64,000 nt of DNA from CAZIOH01 sp964540815 (GTDB lineage Bacteria; Myxococcota_A; Polyangia; Fen-1088). The stretch is taken from the NCBI GenBank assembly GCA_964540815.1, contig CAZIOH010000012.1:1-64000 (forward strand). The letters are read 5' to 3'. A program made the position numbers and the translations under genes. The notes below the pieces were generated by a model, which did no database searches, was not told the origin of the DNA, and saw nothing but the letters and a program-made list of their open reading frames with translations. Below are positions 1 to 8,230 of this stretch, one piece after another (the stretch's first letter is position 1; the number at the start of each line of letters is the position of its first letter).

Positions 1-451
<451 letters not shown>

Positions 452-585
452 CGGCTTCTTCTAGTCCCGCGCGCAGGCCCGATCAACCACTTCGGGACCC
501 CTGGCCCGCGTCCCCGAGGCCCCTCCCTGTGCCAGCCTCTTGCCCGTCCACGCTCCGTGGAACAAGCATGGCGACGCCGAGATGC

Positions 586-1302
586 TCACGCGGTGATGCC
601 GGCGCGGGTCCGCAGGTCTGCCAGCTCTCCCTTCGTCAGATCGCGCCAGCCACCCATCGACAGGCCCTCGAACGAGATGTTGCCGAGGCGCACCCGCGAG
701 ATCTTCAGCACCGAGTGGCGGATCAGGTCGCCTCCCGCCTTGAGCGCGCGCGGCCGGGTCTCGGAGGTCACGATCTCGATCCAGGTGTTCTTGCCGGTGG
801 TGGCGAGCGACTGGATCGCGATGGGCTTGACGGCGATGTCCTCCCAGCGCCAGCCGCGGGCCAGCCGCGCGAGCTCGGGCTCGCCGACGACACCCTGCAG
901 CTTGAGGTGATAGGTCATGGTGACCTTCTGCCCGCGCTTCGACAGGGCGGCGGCCAGCTCGCCGTCGGTGGTCAGCAAGATCACCCCCTCGGCCGGAAAA
1001 TCGAGCGGCGCCACCACGGTGAGTCCGGGCTCGAGCCCGTGGACGTACTGACGGAGCGTCGGCCGATCCCCCTTGGGCTCGAGGGTGGCGAGACAGGCGC
1101 GCGGCTTCAGCAGCACCCGGTAGACCGGGTCGACGCGCAGGACGCGCTTGCCCTCGACCTCGACCCGATCGCGCTCGGCGACCACCGCGCCGAGCGTGGT
1201 CACCACCTGACCGTTGACCTTGACGACCCCAGATACGATCAGCTTCTCGGCCTGACGCCGCGAGGCCAAGCCCGCCTGGGCCAGATAGCGTTGCAGTCGC
1301 AT
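586..1302 (-). CDS. rluB: RluB/RsuA-family rRNA pseudouridine synthase
   Basis: 238 residues. An S4 RNA-binding domain comes first (MRLQRYLAQAGLASRRQAEK, about residues 1-50), followed by the pseudouridine synthase fold. The usual catalytic motif GRLDxxTEGLLLLT appears as APLDFPAEGVILLTTDGEL (about residues 98-116). The catalytic Asp (D101) is kept but the preceding Gly-Arg is replaced by Ala-Pro. The later (K/R)xY motif also looks altered (TMTYHLKLQG). The gene lies 8 nt downstream of scpB, the neighbourhood seen in many bacteria (scpA-scpB-rluB). It probably modifies 23S rRNA, but the altered motif makes activity and exact target less certain than the family call. Confidence 0.85.
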   Translation of the reverse strand: MRLQRYLAQAGLASRRQAEKLIVSGVVKVNGQVVTTLGAVVAERDRVEVEGKRVLRVDPVYRVLLKPRACLATLEPKGDRPTLRQYVHGLEPGLTVVAPLDFPAEGVILLTTDGELAAALSKRGQKVTMTYHLKLQGVVGEPELARLARGWRWEDIAVKPIAIQSLATTGKNTWIEIVTSETRPRALKAGGDLIRHSVLKISRVRLGNISFEGLSMGGWRDLTKGELADLRTRAGITA

Positions 1303-1310
1303 GACCGCCC

Positions 1311-2459
1311 CTACCCTTCGCTCGAATTGGGGCCGCGGGCGCTCGAATTCGGGCCGCGGGCGCTCGAATCGGGGCCGCCGGCGCTCGAATTCGGGCCGCC
1401 GGCGCTCGTCTTGGAGCCTCGGGCAGCGGGATCGTCCGACGAGGTGGCCAGCTGGGGTTCGGTGCCAGATTCGGTGCTGGTTTCGAGGTTGGTTTCGGGA
1501 TCGGTGTGAACCCGCACCGCATGGGTGGCGACGCGGGTAGCGGCTTCTAGCTCGTCGATCAGGGAGTCCTCCTCGGCGGGATCATAGTTGGGGAGCTCGG
1601 AGACGGTGAGCACCGGCAGGGCGGACGCGCTCGGGTCCGCGCCCCCCGCGCCGACGGCCGCGCCCGGGCCGGGGTTCTGCCCGGCACCGAGCTTGGTGTC
1701 GACCTTGGCGCGCTCCTCGGCGCCAAGCTCGTGAAATTCGCGCAGGGTCGGCAACTCCGTCAGGTCGCGCATGCTGAAGGTCTTGAGGAAGTCCGGGGTG
1801 GTGCCGTACAGGATCGGCCGTCCCACCTCCTCCTTCTTGCCGATCGCCCGCACCAGGCCCCGTTCGAGCAAGGTGCGCAGCACCGGCCCGCAATCCACCC
1901 CCCGGATCTCGTCGACCTCCGGGCGGGTGATGGGCTGGCGGTACGCGACGATGGCCAGGGTCTCCATCATGGCGCGCGAGAGGCGCTGAGGGCGCCCCGC
2001 CACCAGCTTGGCCACCCACGCGCCGTTGCCCGGGTGGGTGCGCAGCTGCCAGGCGCCGGCCACCTGGACGAGCTGGATGCCCGTGGCGGCGCGGCGCTCG
2101 CGCAGGCGCTCGAGCAGCGCCCCCAGGCGCGCGCCGTTGGGATCGTCGAGGAGACGCTTGAAGTCGGCCACCGCGAGCGGGCGATCGGCGGCGAAGAGCA
2201 AGCTCTCGAGGATGCTCTCGATGCGCGCCTCGTCGTCCGGCAGCGGAACCTCGGGCGGCTCCGCGGCGGTTTCGGCCTCGGCCTCGGAGCCGGGCTCGAC
2301 CTCGGGCTCGGCCTCGAGCGGCTCGTCCGCGCGCACCCATTCCTGCGTGACACCTTCGTCCCCGTCCTCGGGAAGCGCCTGGCTCGGGGTAGGGCCCACC
2401 ACCGGGGTCGACACCGGCTCCGAGGGATCTTCCCGTTCGTCGTGTTCGCGTTCGGTCAT
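1311..2459 (-). CDS. scpB: ScpB, segregation and condensation protein B
   Basis: 382 residues. ScpB is the winged-helix (kite) partner of ScpA and SMC in the bacterial condensin complex. The core spans about residues 75-245: RIESILESLLFAADRPL, LSRAMMETLAIVAYRQPITR and DEIRGVDCGPVLRTLLERG are family signatures. An acidic N-terminal extension (about 70 residues) and a long C-terminal tail flank the core. The tail ends in heptad repeats of the type GPNSSAR encoded by 21-bp DNA repeats. The ATG overlaps the scpA stop (ATGA), implying translational coupling. The protein is much longer than the usual ~200 residues because of the two disordered extensions. Confidence 0.95.
   Translation of the reverse strand: MTEREHDEREDPSEPVSTPVVGPTPSQALPEDGDEGVTQEWVRADEPLEAEPEVEPGSEAEAETAAEPPEVPLPDDEARIESILESLLFAADRPLAVADFKRLLDDPNGARLGALLERLRERRAATGIQLVQVAGAWQLRTHPGNGAWVAKLVAGRPQRLSRAMMETLAIVAYRQPITRPEVDEIRGVDCGPVLRTLLERGLVRAIGKKEEVGRPILYGTTPDFLKTFSMRDLTELPTLREFHELGAEERAKVDTKLGAGQNPGPGAAVGAGGADPSASALPVLTVSELPNYDPAEEDSLIDELEAATRVATHAVRVHTDPETNLETSTESGTEPQLATSSDDPAARGSKTSAGGPNSSAGGPDSSARGPNSSARGPNSSEG
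1320..1403. repeat. Four 21-bp tandem repeats in the scpB 3' end
   Basis: Four consecutive 21-bp units (1320-1340, 1341-1361, 1362-1382, 1383-1403) follow the pattern GCTCGAATTCGGGCCGCGGGC with one or two differences each. A shortened fifth unit follows. They encode seven-residue repeats (GPNSSAR/GPNSSAG/GPDSSAR) at the extreme C-terminus of ScpB. Because the unit is a multiple of three, changes in copy number would keep the frame. Confidence 0.9.
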
Positions 2460-3397
2460 GACTCTTTGGCTTCGGGTTCGGCGGGCGTCGCGGATCCTGC
2501 GGTTGCGCCCGCCAGGTCCGCGGCCTCGGGCGCGTGGTCGTCGACCGTCGCTGGCGTGACCGCCGGCGCCGCCGCCGCGTCGGGGCCGCCCTCCCCGCCC
2601 GCCGAGGTGATCTCCACCCGACGCGCGTCCGCCATGTCGGTGCCTTCGACCTGGGTGATGAACAGCGTCTCCTCGTCGTCCGAGGCCAGGAGCCGCACCA
2701 CCTTGAGCCGCGCCAGCTCCAGGATGGCCAGCAGGGTCACGACCAGGTGGCTGCGCAGCTCCGCCTCAGGCATCGACAGATCGAAGAGCGCATCGAAGCG
2801 GAACGACCCACCCGAGCCCTCCAGCCGATCGATGATCTGGTTGACCCGGGCGCTGATCGACACGCGGTCGAACGCCACCTCGTGGGTCAGCTTGGGTCCG
2901 GCCTTCTCCAGCAGCCGCCCGAAGGCCTCGATCAAGCGCCAGACCGAGTGATCGGCCAGCGGGGCGAGCCCACCCTCGCCTTCGATCTCCATCCCGCGCC
3001 CGAAGATGTTGCGGCCCTCGATCGGGCGCTCGCCGAGGCGCGCGGCCGCGTCCTTGTACTTCTGGTACTCGAGCAGGCGCCGGATCAGCTCCTCCCGGGG
3101 ATCGAGGATCTCCTCGCCCTCCTCGTCGCTGGTGTCGAGCGGCTCGGGGGCCGGAACCAGCTCGCGCGACTTGAGATAGGCGAGGGTCGCGGCCATGACC
3201 AGGTAGTCGGCGGCCAGGTCGACGGTGAGCGACTGCATCAGATCGAGGTACTCCAGGTACTTCTCGGTGATGAACGCGATCGGAATGTTGACGATGTCGA
3301 TCTCGTGGGTCTTGCACAGGTGCAGCAGCAGATCGAGCGGGCCTTCGAACTCGGGCAGCTCCACCCGGTACGAGGGCGAGACCCCCTCGGCGTTCAT
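2456..3397 (-). CDS. scpA: ScpA, segregation and condensation protein A (kleisin)
   Basis: 313 residues. ScpA is the kleisin that bridges the SMC heads and binds ScpB. The N-terminal signature VELPEFEGPLDLLLHLCKTH and the following DIVNIPIAFITEKYLEYLDLM are diagnostic. The C-terminal winged helix is seen around ELRSHLVVTLLAILELARLK. After about residue 265 there is a low-complexity Ala/Pro/Gly tail. The start is the ATG at 3397, which overlaps the stop of the upstream protease gene (ATGA), and the stop overlaps the scpB start. A much longer open frame continues upstream on this strand but carries no homology there, so it was trimmed. Confidence 0.95.
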   Translation of the reverse strand: MNAEGVSPSYRVELPEFEGPLDLLLHLCKTHEIDIVNIPIAFITEKYLEYLDLMQSLTVDLAADYLVMAATLAYLKSRELVPAPEPLDTSDEEGEEILDPREELIRRLLEYQKYKDAAARLGERPIEGRNIFGRGMEIEGEGGLAPLADHSVWRLIEAFGRLLEKAGPKLTHEVAFDRVSISARVNQIIDRLEGSGGSFRFDALFDLSMPEAELRSHLVVTLLAILELARLKVVRLLASDDEETLFITQVEGTDMADARRVEITSAGGEGGPDAAAAPAVTPATVDDHAPEAADLAGATAGSATPAEPEAKES

Positions 3398-4062
3398 CCC
3401 AGCACCATGCCGAGCACGAACGCGCTCCAGGCGTGGGCCAGGCGATTCACCGGCCGCATCAGGAAGCCCCCCACCGGGGTGGCGAACACGATGAGCAAGA
3501 GCAGGATCCCGTACCGGTAGAGCGTGCGCAGCACACCGGCCATCGAGGCCGGCAAGAGGACCCCGAGGATCGAAGCCCCGTCGAGGGGCGGGATCGGCAG
3601 GAGGTTGAAGAACATGAGCGTGAGGTTGAGGACGATCAGGAACTGAACCACCGCCGCCGCGACCTCGGGGCTCACGTGACCGGCCCGGGATGCGAGCAGC
3701 AGCCCCGCCGACGCCGCCACGGCGAAGAGCAGGTTCATCACCGGTCCGGCCAGGGACACGATCAGGTAGTTGACGGTCGGCGAGAACCCCTTGGTCATGG
3801 CCGCGGGGTTGGTCCGGACCGGCTTTCCCCAGGCGATGAGGGGAACCCCGACCGCGAAGGCAGCCAGGAGCGGGACCACGATGGTGCCCATGGGATCGAT
3901 GTGGCGCCACGGCCACAGCGAGACCCGACCCTCGGCGCGCGGCAACCCGTCGCCCAGCCGGTCCGCCACGAAGGCATGGCCGAACTCGTGAAACGACACC
4001 GACAATACGAAGGCGACGAGCGACAGCAGCGCTTGCCGCACCTGCTCGTTCGAGACGTCCAT
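3394..4062 (-). CDS. Site-2-protease-like M50 family metallopeptidase
   Basis: 222 residues, mostly hydrophobic with about six membrane segments. The zinc motif HEFGH begins near residue 25 and the second metal motif is NLLPIPPLDG near residue 153, as in the short YwhC-type M50 proteases. It would cleave substrates inside the membrane; the substrate is unknown. It heads the run with scpA and scpB, a common arrangement in which this protease has no proven link to condensin. Upstream on the minus strand, GGAAGG lies a few nt before the ATG and TATGAT lies about 14 nt further up, so it probably has its own promoter. Confidence 0.9.
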   Translation of the reverse strand: MDVSNEQVRQALLSLVAFVLSVSFHEFGHAFVADRLGDGLPRAEGRVSLWPWRHIDPMGTIVVPLLAAFAVGVPLIAWGKPVRTNPAAMTKGFSPTVNYLIVSLAGPVMNLLFAVAASAGLLLASRAGHVSPEVAAAVVQFLIVLNLTLMFFNLLPIPPLDGASILGVLLPASMAGVLRTLYRYGILLLLIVFATPVGGFLMRPVNRLAHAWSAFVLGMVLG

Positions 4063-4230
4063 GGGCCTTCCGGTTCATCATATAGCCGACCACGCGCACG
4101 AGCGTCAAATGACCGGGGCGCAGGGGAGCGCCGCGGCGGCACCCTCGCCCGCGGCCCGAGGGACCGGATGACCGGAGATCCCGTGGGACCGCGGGCGCCG
4201 AGCGGGGTGCCGCCGGGGCCGGTGGGCGAA

Positions 4231-4815
4231 TCAGCGGAAGAAGTAAGCGAAGCCGAAGCTGGCCGTGAACTGAGACGACAGGCCCACGCCCTTGTTGACC
4301 GGCCCGGTGTTGTCGCCAAACGCGAAGTGCAGACCTCCCGTGGCATGCAGACCGAAGTTCGGCGTCAGGAACACCCGGGCCTGAAACCCCGGCTCGATGC
4401 TGGTGGCGGTATCCGAGGCCCCGCCGCCCGAGAAGGTCACGAGCCCGACGCCACCACCGATGGAAAAGTCGCTGTTGAATCCCCGGTGCAGGTGGTACCA
4501 GCCGCGGACCCCGAACTGCACCGTGGTCAGGGTGGGTGGATTGGCGCCTCCGCCGGGCTTGTCGCTCTCGAAGCCGAGCAACCCCTCGAGGTGGAACTTG
4601 GGCTGATCCCAGACGACCTCCGGCCCAGCGATCCCGGTCAGGAATGCCGCCGCCCCCACCCCGATCCCCGCCCCGCCGCTGCCGCCACCCGCGTCCGCGA
4701 TGCTGGTGCCAGCCGGCGCCGTCGCCGGCTGAGCGAGCGCGTCCGCCTGTAGGGCGGCCATCCCGCCGCCGAGGGACACCAGAAAAACAAGGCAAGATCG
4801 GGTCAGTCTCTTCAT
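4231..4815 (-). CDS. Small outer-membrane beta-barrel-like protein
   Basis: About 194 residues starting at the ATG at 4815 (MKRLTRSCLVF). A good Shine-Dalgarno (GGAGG) sits 8-10 nt upstream, overlapping an earlier in-frame ATG at 4830, so the later ATG was chosen. A Sec signal peptide is predicted (KRLTRSCLVFLVSLGGGMAA, then a cleavage-like AQA). The rest alternates polar and hydrophobic residues with many Gly and aromatics (FGVRGWYHLHRGF, FGFAYFFR at the end). A C-terminal aromatic residue is usual for barrel proteins. No specific family was recognised. It is divergent from the pseudokinase gene. Confidence 0.7.
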   Translation of the reverse strand: MKRLTRSCLVFLVSLGGGMAALQADALAQPATAPAGTSIADAGGGSGGAGIGVGAAAFLTGIAGPEVVWDQPKFHLEGLLGFESDKPGGGANPPTLTTVQFGVRGWYHLHRGFNSDFSIGGGVGLVTFSGGGASDTATSIEPGFQARVFLTPNFGLHATGGLHFAFGDNTGPVNKGVGLSSQFTASFGFAYFFR

Positions 4816-5041
4816 GCGATGATCCTCCATGGGCGAGCGATCTATCGATCTCCCCTCCCCGTGTCGAGGGGCGAATTCCGACGTGGCCTGCCCGGCCGCA
4901 TGTCACGGGATTGAACCCTTTTCGTCCAGGAGCCCGGAAAGCGTCACCATCCCGCCACGCCTGGCGACCCGGACGCGCCCGGATGGGGGGACGCGGTCGC
5001 GGGGCGGACCGGCGTGGGCTGCCACATTCCGTTTGGTCCTG

Positions 5042-5047
5042 TATAAC
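5042..5047 (+). promoter_or_regulatory. -10-like TATAAC, 6 nt before the pseudokinase GTG
   Basis: TATAAC matches the sigma-70 -10 consensus at five of six positions and ends 6 nt before the GTG at 5054. No Shine-Dalgarno fits in between, so transcription would begin at or next to the start codon. No convincing -35 is visible. Confidence 0.5.
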
Positions 5048-5053
5048 TGGCCA

Positions 5054-7447
5054 GTGAGCACGCGCGCGGAGAACGGTGGGGGCGAGCTGCCTCCGGGAGG
5101 GGGGGACCCGGACGACACCGAGACCGGGAACGTCACCAGGGACGTCCTGGTTCCCGTGACCGCTTCGAACGACGGCCCGAGCGCCGAGCCGAGCCGAGAT
5201 CCAATGGGCGGCGGCGTGGTCAGGCGTCGAGCGACCCTGCGCTTCGAGGACGGTGCGCGGCCAACCGGGCCGGCGCTGGAGGTGCGAACCCCGACTCCGG
5301 CGGGCTTCACGCCCGAGCCCACGCGTTCGTCCGGCGCGACCCCGTCGCCGACGTCCGAGTCGGCGTCCATCCTGTTCGACGGACAGGCGGCTGGTTACCG
5401 GCTGGGGAGGCGCCTGCCCGGAAGCGACGACGTCTACCACGCGGTGAATCCGCGCTTCGAGGGCCGGCTCGTCATCAAGCTCTTTCGCCGGGCGCGGGGG
5501 CTCGAGCCCCAGGTGGTCGAGGCCTTCCTGTCGGACACCTCGCGCACCTCGAGCCTGCGACACCCCCACGTCGTCCAGGTGGTGGACGCGGGCGTCTTGC
5601 GCGACGGAACCCCCTTCGTGGTCGCCGAGTACCTGAGCGGCCAGACCCTGGAGGCGGCGCTCGAGGAGCGCGAGGGCCCGATCACCTCGGGCGCTCTCGC
5701 CCTGGTGCGCGGGATGGCGTCGGCCTTGACGGCGGCGCACTCGGTGGGGGTGGTGCACCTCGAGCTCCGGCCGGACAACGTGTTCATCGCCGAGCTGGCG
5801 GGCTACAAGGTCGGCTTCGCCAAGCTCATGGACTTCGGGGTCTGCCACATCGACGCCGCCGCGGATGCCGCCGCCGGGGCGCGCCCGCGGGGCGAGGCCC
5901 GCCGTTCGGGCACGCACGCGGCGGCAGGACCGTGGAGCCGCTGGTCCCTGGCCCCGGAGCAATGGCGCACCGGCACCGCGGTGGGCGACGCGCGCACCGA
6001 CCAGTTCGGGCTCGCGGCCCTGGCCTATCGCCTGATGTCTCCGGGCAGGCCGCCGGTTGGTCGAACCGAGACCGGCGCGGTCGCCGGGCCGGTGGTGCTC
6101 GCGCCTCGGGTGCCGGCGCTGGAGTCGGTGCTCGCCAGGGCGCTCGCCGCGAATCCCGCGGAGCGGTTCGATTCGGTGGCGGGCTTCTTTCGGGCCTTCG
6201 AGGACTCGGTGAGCGGCGCCACCATCCTGACCCAGCTCGCCCCCGAGCCAGCCAGCGTGGCGCCGGCGATGGCGCCCACCCCCGCCGTCTCCTTCACGCC
6301 GGCACCGACGGTGGTGCCGGTCGGGCCGCGGGTGCTGGCGGCCGGGCCACCTTCGTCCGGGCTCGCCAAGACCGAGGAGATTGTCCTCGCGACCGACGAC
6401 GCGGTCTTCCCATCGGGCTCGGGGGACGCACGGCAACCGCGGCGGCGAACGCACAAGACCGGCGAGCGCACGTCGTTGACCCAGCAGTTCTTCGCGGAGG
6501 GCGAACGCCAGGAGGCGACGCGCTTCAAGAACGCGCGGTTCGAGCGTCAGCCGTCCAGCACCAGCCTGGCCTTCGACTCGTTCGATCGGGTCCCCCGACG
6601 GCGCACGCCGCTGTGGGCTGGCCTCTTCGTCGCCGGTGCCCTGGCCATCGCCGGGGTGGTGATCTGGCAGGGCCCGCGCCTGCGCAACTCCTGGGCGGCT
6701 TCGGAGCTGGCGCGCCGCCTCGGGGGCCTGCGTGCGAGCCGGGAGCCGGATCGCGGCACGCGGGCGCTCGCCCCCGATGAGCCCCCCCCAGGCGTCGCCC
6801 CCGTCATTCCCTCCCCGCCGGCCGCGCCGGCCGAGTCGCCACCGAGCCCGACGACGACCGAGCCCGTGGCCGGGTCGGCTGCGGTGGAGGCGCCCGCCGC
6901 CCCGGGCCCCGAGCCAGCGACAGCTGCCGCGACGGGACCCGTCGCCGGCGCCGAGCCCGACCCCCGCGTCGAGGCGACCGAGGCGCCGGCCGCGCCGACG
7001 ACGGAGAGCCGGCCCGCTGCCGAGGCGGCGCCCACCCGGTCTGCCCCCGCCGAGGCCCCCTCGCCCGTCCGCGGCGCGCGCGCCCCTGCCATGAGGCGCG
7101 ACCCGGGAGATCCCGCCGCCGAGGCGGGCGGAGCGAACGCGCCATCAGCCTCGTCGCGCGCGGGGAACCCGCCGGCCGCGCGCAATCGACCTCGCCCGCG
7201 CTCGACGGCGCTCCACGGATACATCTGGTCGCCACGGCTCCAGCAGATGGTTCCCGCGCAGCCGGCCTGGCCCCCACCGGCCGAGTCGCCACCTGCAAGC
7301 GCGGCGCCCGGACCGGCGCCCATCAATCCGGTCGGAGGGCCACCGCCTTTCGATTCAACGGAGCCACCACCGCCCGCGGCGCCCCTTCCGCCGGCATCCA
7401 CCGTTCCGGAATCCCCTGGCGCAGGCGCCCCCGCGACCGCGCCCTGA
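5054..7447 (+). CDS. Ser/Thr protein kinase homologue, probably a pseudokinase, one TM span
   Basis: 797 residues from the GTG at 5054. The frame stays open 75 codons further upstream without homology. The kinase-like domain spans about residues 110-380. The ATP-binding Lys is kept (RLVIKLFRR, about 139) and DFG is kept (LMDFGVCHI, about 259). The catalytic loop HRDLKPEN reads HLELRPDN (about 235), so the catalytic Asp is Glu and the Lys is Arg. The Gly-rich loop is also degenerate (LGRRLPGSDDVY). A membrane segment follows (LWAGLFVAGALAIAGVVIW, about 520-540) and then about 250 Pro/Ala/Glu-rich residues, presumably periplasmic. It may act as a scaffold or sensor rather than an enzyme. Loss of activity is inferred from the motifs. 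Confidence 0.82.
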   Translation: MSTRAENGGGELPPGGGDPDDTETGNVTRDVLVPVTASNDGPSAEPSRDPMGGGVVRRRATLRFEDGARPTGPALEVRTPTPAGFTPEPTRSSGATPSPTSESASILFDGQAAGYRLGRRLPGSDDVYHAVNPRFEGRLVIKLFRRARGLEPQVVEAFLSDTSRTSSLRHPHVVQVVDAGVLRDGTPFVVAEYLSGQTLEAALEEREGPITSGALALVRGMASALTAAHSVGVVHLELRPDNVFIAELAGYKVGFAKLMDFGVCHIDAAADAAAGARPRGEARRSGTHAAAGPWSRWSLAPEQWRTGTAVGDARTDQFGLAALAYRLMSPGRPPVGRTETGAVAGPVVLAPRVPALESVLARALAANPAERFDSVAGFFRAFEDSVSGATILTQLAPEPASVAPAMAPTPAVSFTPAPTVVPVGPRVLAAGPPSSGLAKTEEIVLATDDAVFPSGSGDARQPRRRTHKTGERTSLTQQFFAEGERQEATRFKNARFERQPSSTSLAFDSFDRVPRRRTPLWAGLFVAGALAIAGVVIWQGPRLRNSWAASELARRLGGLRASREPDRGTRALAPDEPPPGVAPVIPSPPAAPAESPPSPTTTEPVAGSAAVEAPAAPGPEPATAAATGPVAGAEPDPRVEATEAPAAPTTESRPAAEAAPTRSAPAEAPSPVRGARAPAMRRDPGDPAAEAGGANAPSASSRAGNPPAARNRPRPRSTALHGYIWSPRLQQMVPAQPAWPPPAESPPASAAPGPAPINPVGGPPPFDSTEPPPPAAPLPPASTVPESPGAGAPATAP

Positions 7448-7549
7448 GTCAAGAGACCGACCGGCGCGCGTCGCCGGCGCAGGTGCTGGCACGATGGATG
7501 CTCCTGCACCTCGCCTGGGAAACACTGACATCGTTCCGAAGGAGCTCTC

Positions 7550-8179
7550 ATGCGAAAGATAGTCCGTCCGAAGACGCGCAAGGATGGCGCCGACGCGTTC
7601 ATCACCGAGGCCGACCAGGTGAACGGCACGCCCGATGATCTGGCCGAGCACCTGGCGGAGGAGTTCCTGCGCTCCGCATCGAGCGGCGAGGACATGGAGG
7701 AAGACGCGCGCGACGAGGTGCTGGCCGAGGAGATGGGAGGCCCGTTCATCGAAAGCGGGCCCGAGGAGGAGTTCGGGACGAGCCTCGAGCCCGAGCTCGG
7801 CGAGGCCAGCGGGGGCGGCTTCATGCGCGGGATCTCGGGTGCCCAGGCGCGCGGGACGGGCCGGTCCACGGCGGGCGTCGGTCGGCGCAAGCCGCCAGGC
7901 GAACGCAGCGCGCGCCAGGGGAACGTCGAGGGGGGCGGCGAGCCCGGTGAGGACGGCGAGCCGAGCGCGCTGCCGGAGGCGGTGGGGTCGCTGGCCATCG
8001 CGGGTGCCGACGAGCTCGACGAGGCCGCCGAGGACGAGCCGGAGGACGACGACTCCGAGCTCCGGGAGCGAGGAGGCCGAGCAGGCATCACCGGTGAGCG
8101 CGCTCAGCTGCTGGTGGACATCGAGCCCGCCTCGCGGGTGGAGCCCCCGAGCATCCCCACCACCAACCACAAGGCCTGA
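7550..8179 (+). CDS. Acidic hypothetical protein
   Basis: 209 residues with an AAGGAGC Shine-Dalgarno 5-10 nt before the ATG. The sequence is strongly acidic (MEEDARDEVLAEEM, DELDEAAEDEPEDDDSEL) and lacks a signal peptide, membrane segments or known motifs. It is probably largely disordered. It follows the pseudokinase gene by about 100 nt on the same strand and ends at a hairpin shared with the convergent TPR gene. No function can be assigned. The Shine-Dalgarno and protein-like composition make it likely to be real. Confidence 0.6.
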   Translation: MRKIVRPKTRKDGADAFITEADQVNGTPDDLAEHLAEEFLRSASSGEDMEEDARDEVLAEEMGGPFIESGPEEEFGTSLEPELGEASGGGFMRGISGAQARGTGRSTAGVGRRKPPGERSARQGNVEGGGEPGEDGEPSALPEAVGSLAIAGADELDEAAEDEPEDDDSELRERGGRAGITGERAQLLVDIEPASRVEPPSIPTTNHKA

Positions 8180-8188
8180 CGCGCCGGC

Positions 8189-8214
8189 GCGATCCGCGGT
8201 CACCCGCGGATCGC
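8189..8214. terminator. Bidirectional hairpin between convergent genes
   Basis: GCGATCCGCGG, loop TCAC, CCGCGGATCGC: a perfect 11-bp stem with a 4-nt loop. It lies 10 nt after the acidic-protein stop and 17 nt before the TPR gene stop on the other strand, so it can serve both. There is no T-tract, which is common in GC-rich genomes. Confidence 0.65.
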
Positions 8215-8230
8215 CCCGTCACCGTCACCG

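Noticed and set aside
3398..6454. Upstream extension of the scpA frame to 1,332 codons
   Set aside because: The extra part runs antisense or out of frame through the M50 protease, the outer-membrane protein and the pseudokinase. ScpA homology begins only at 3397.
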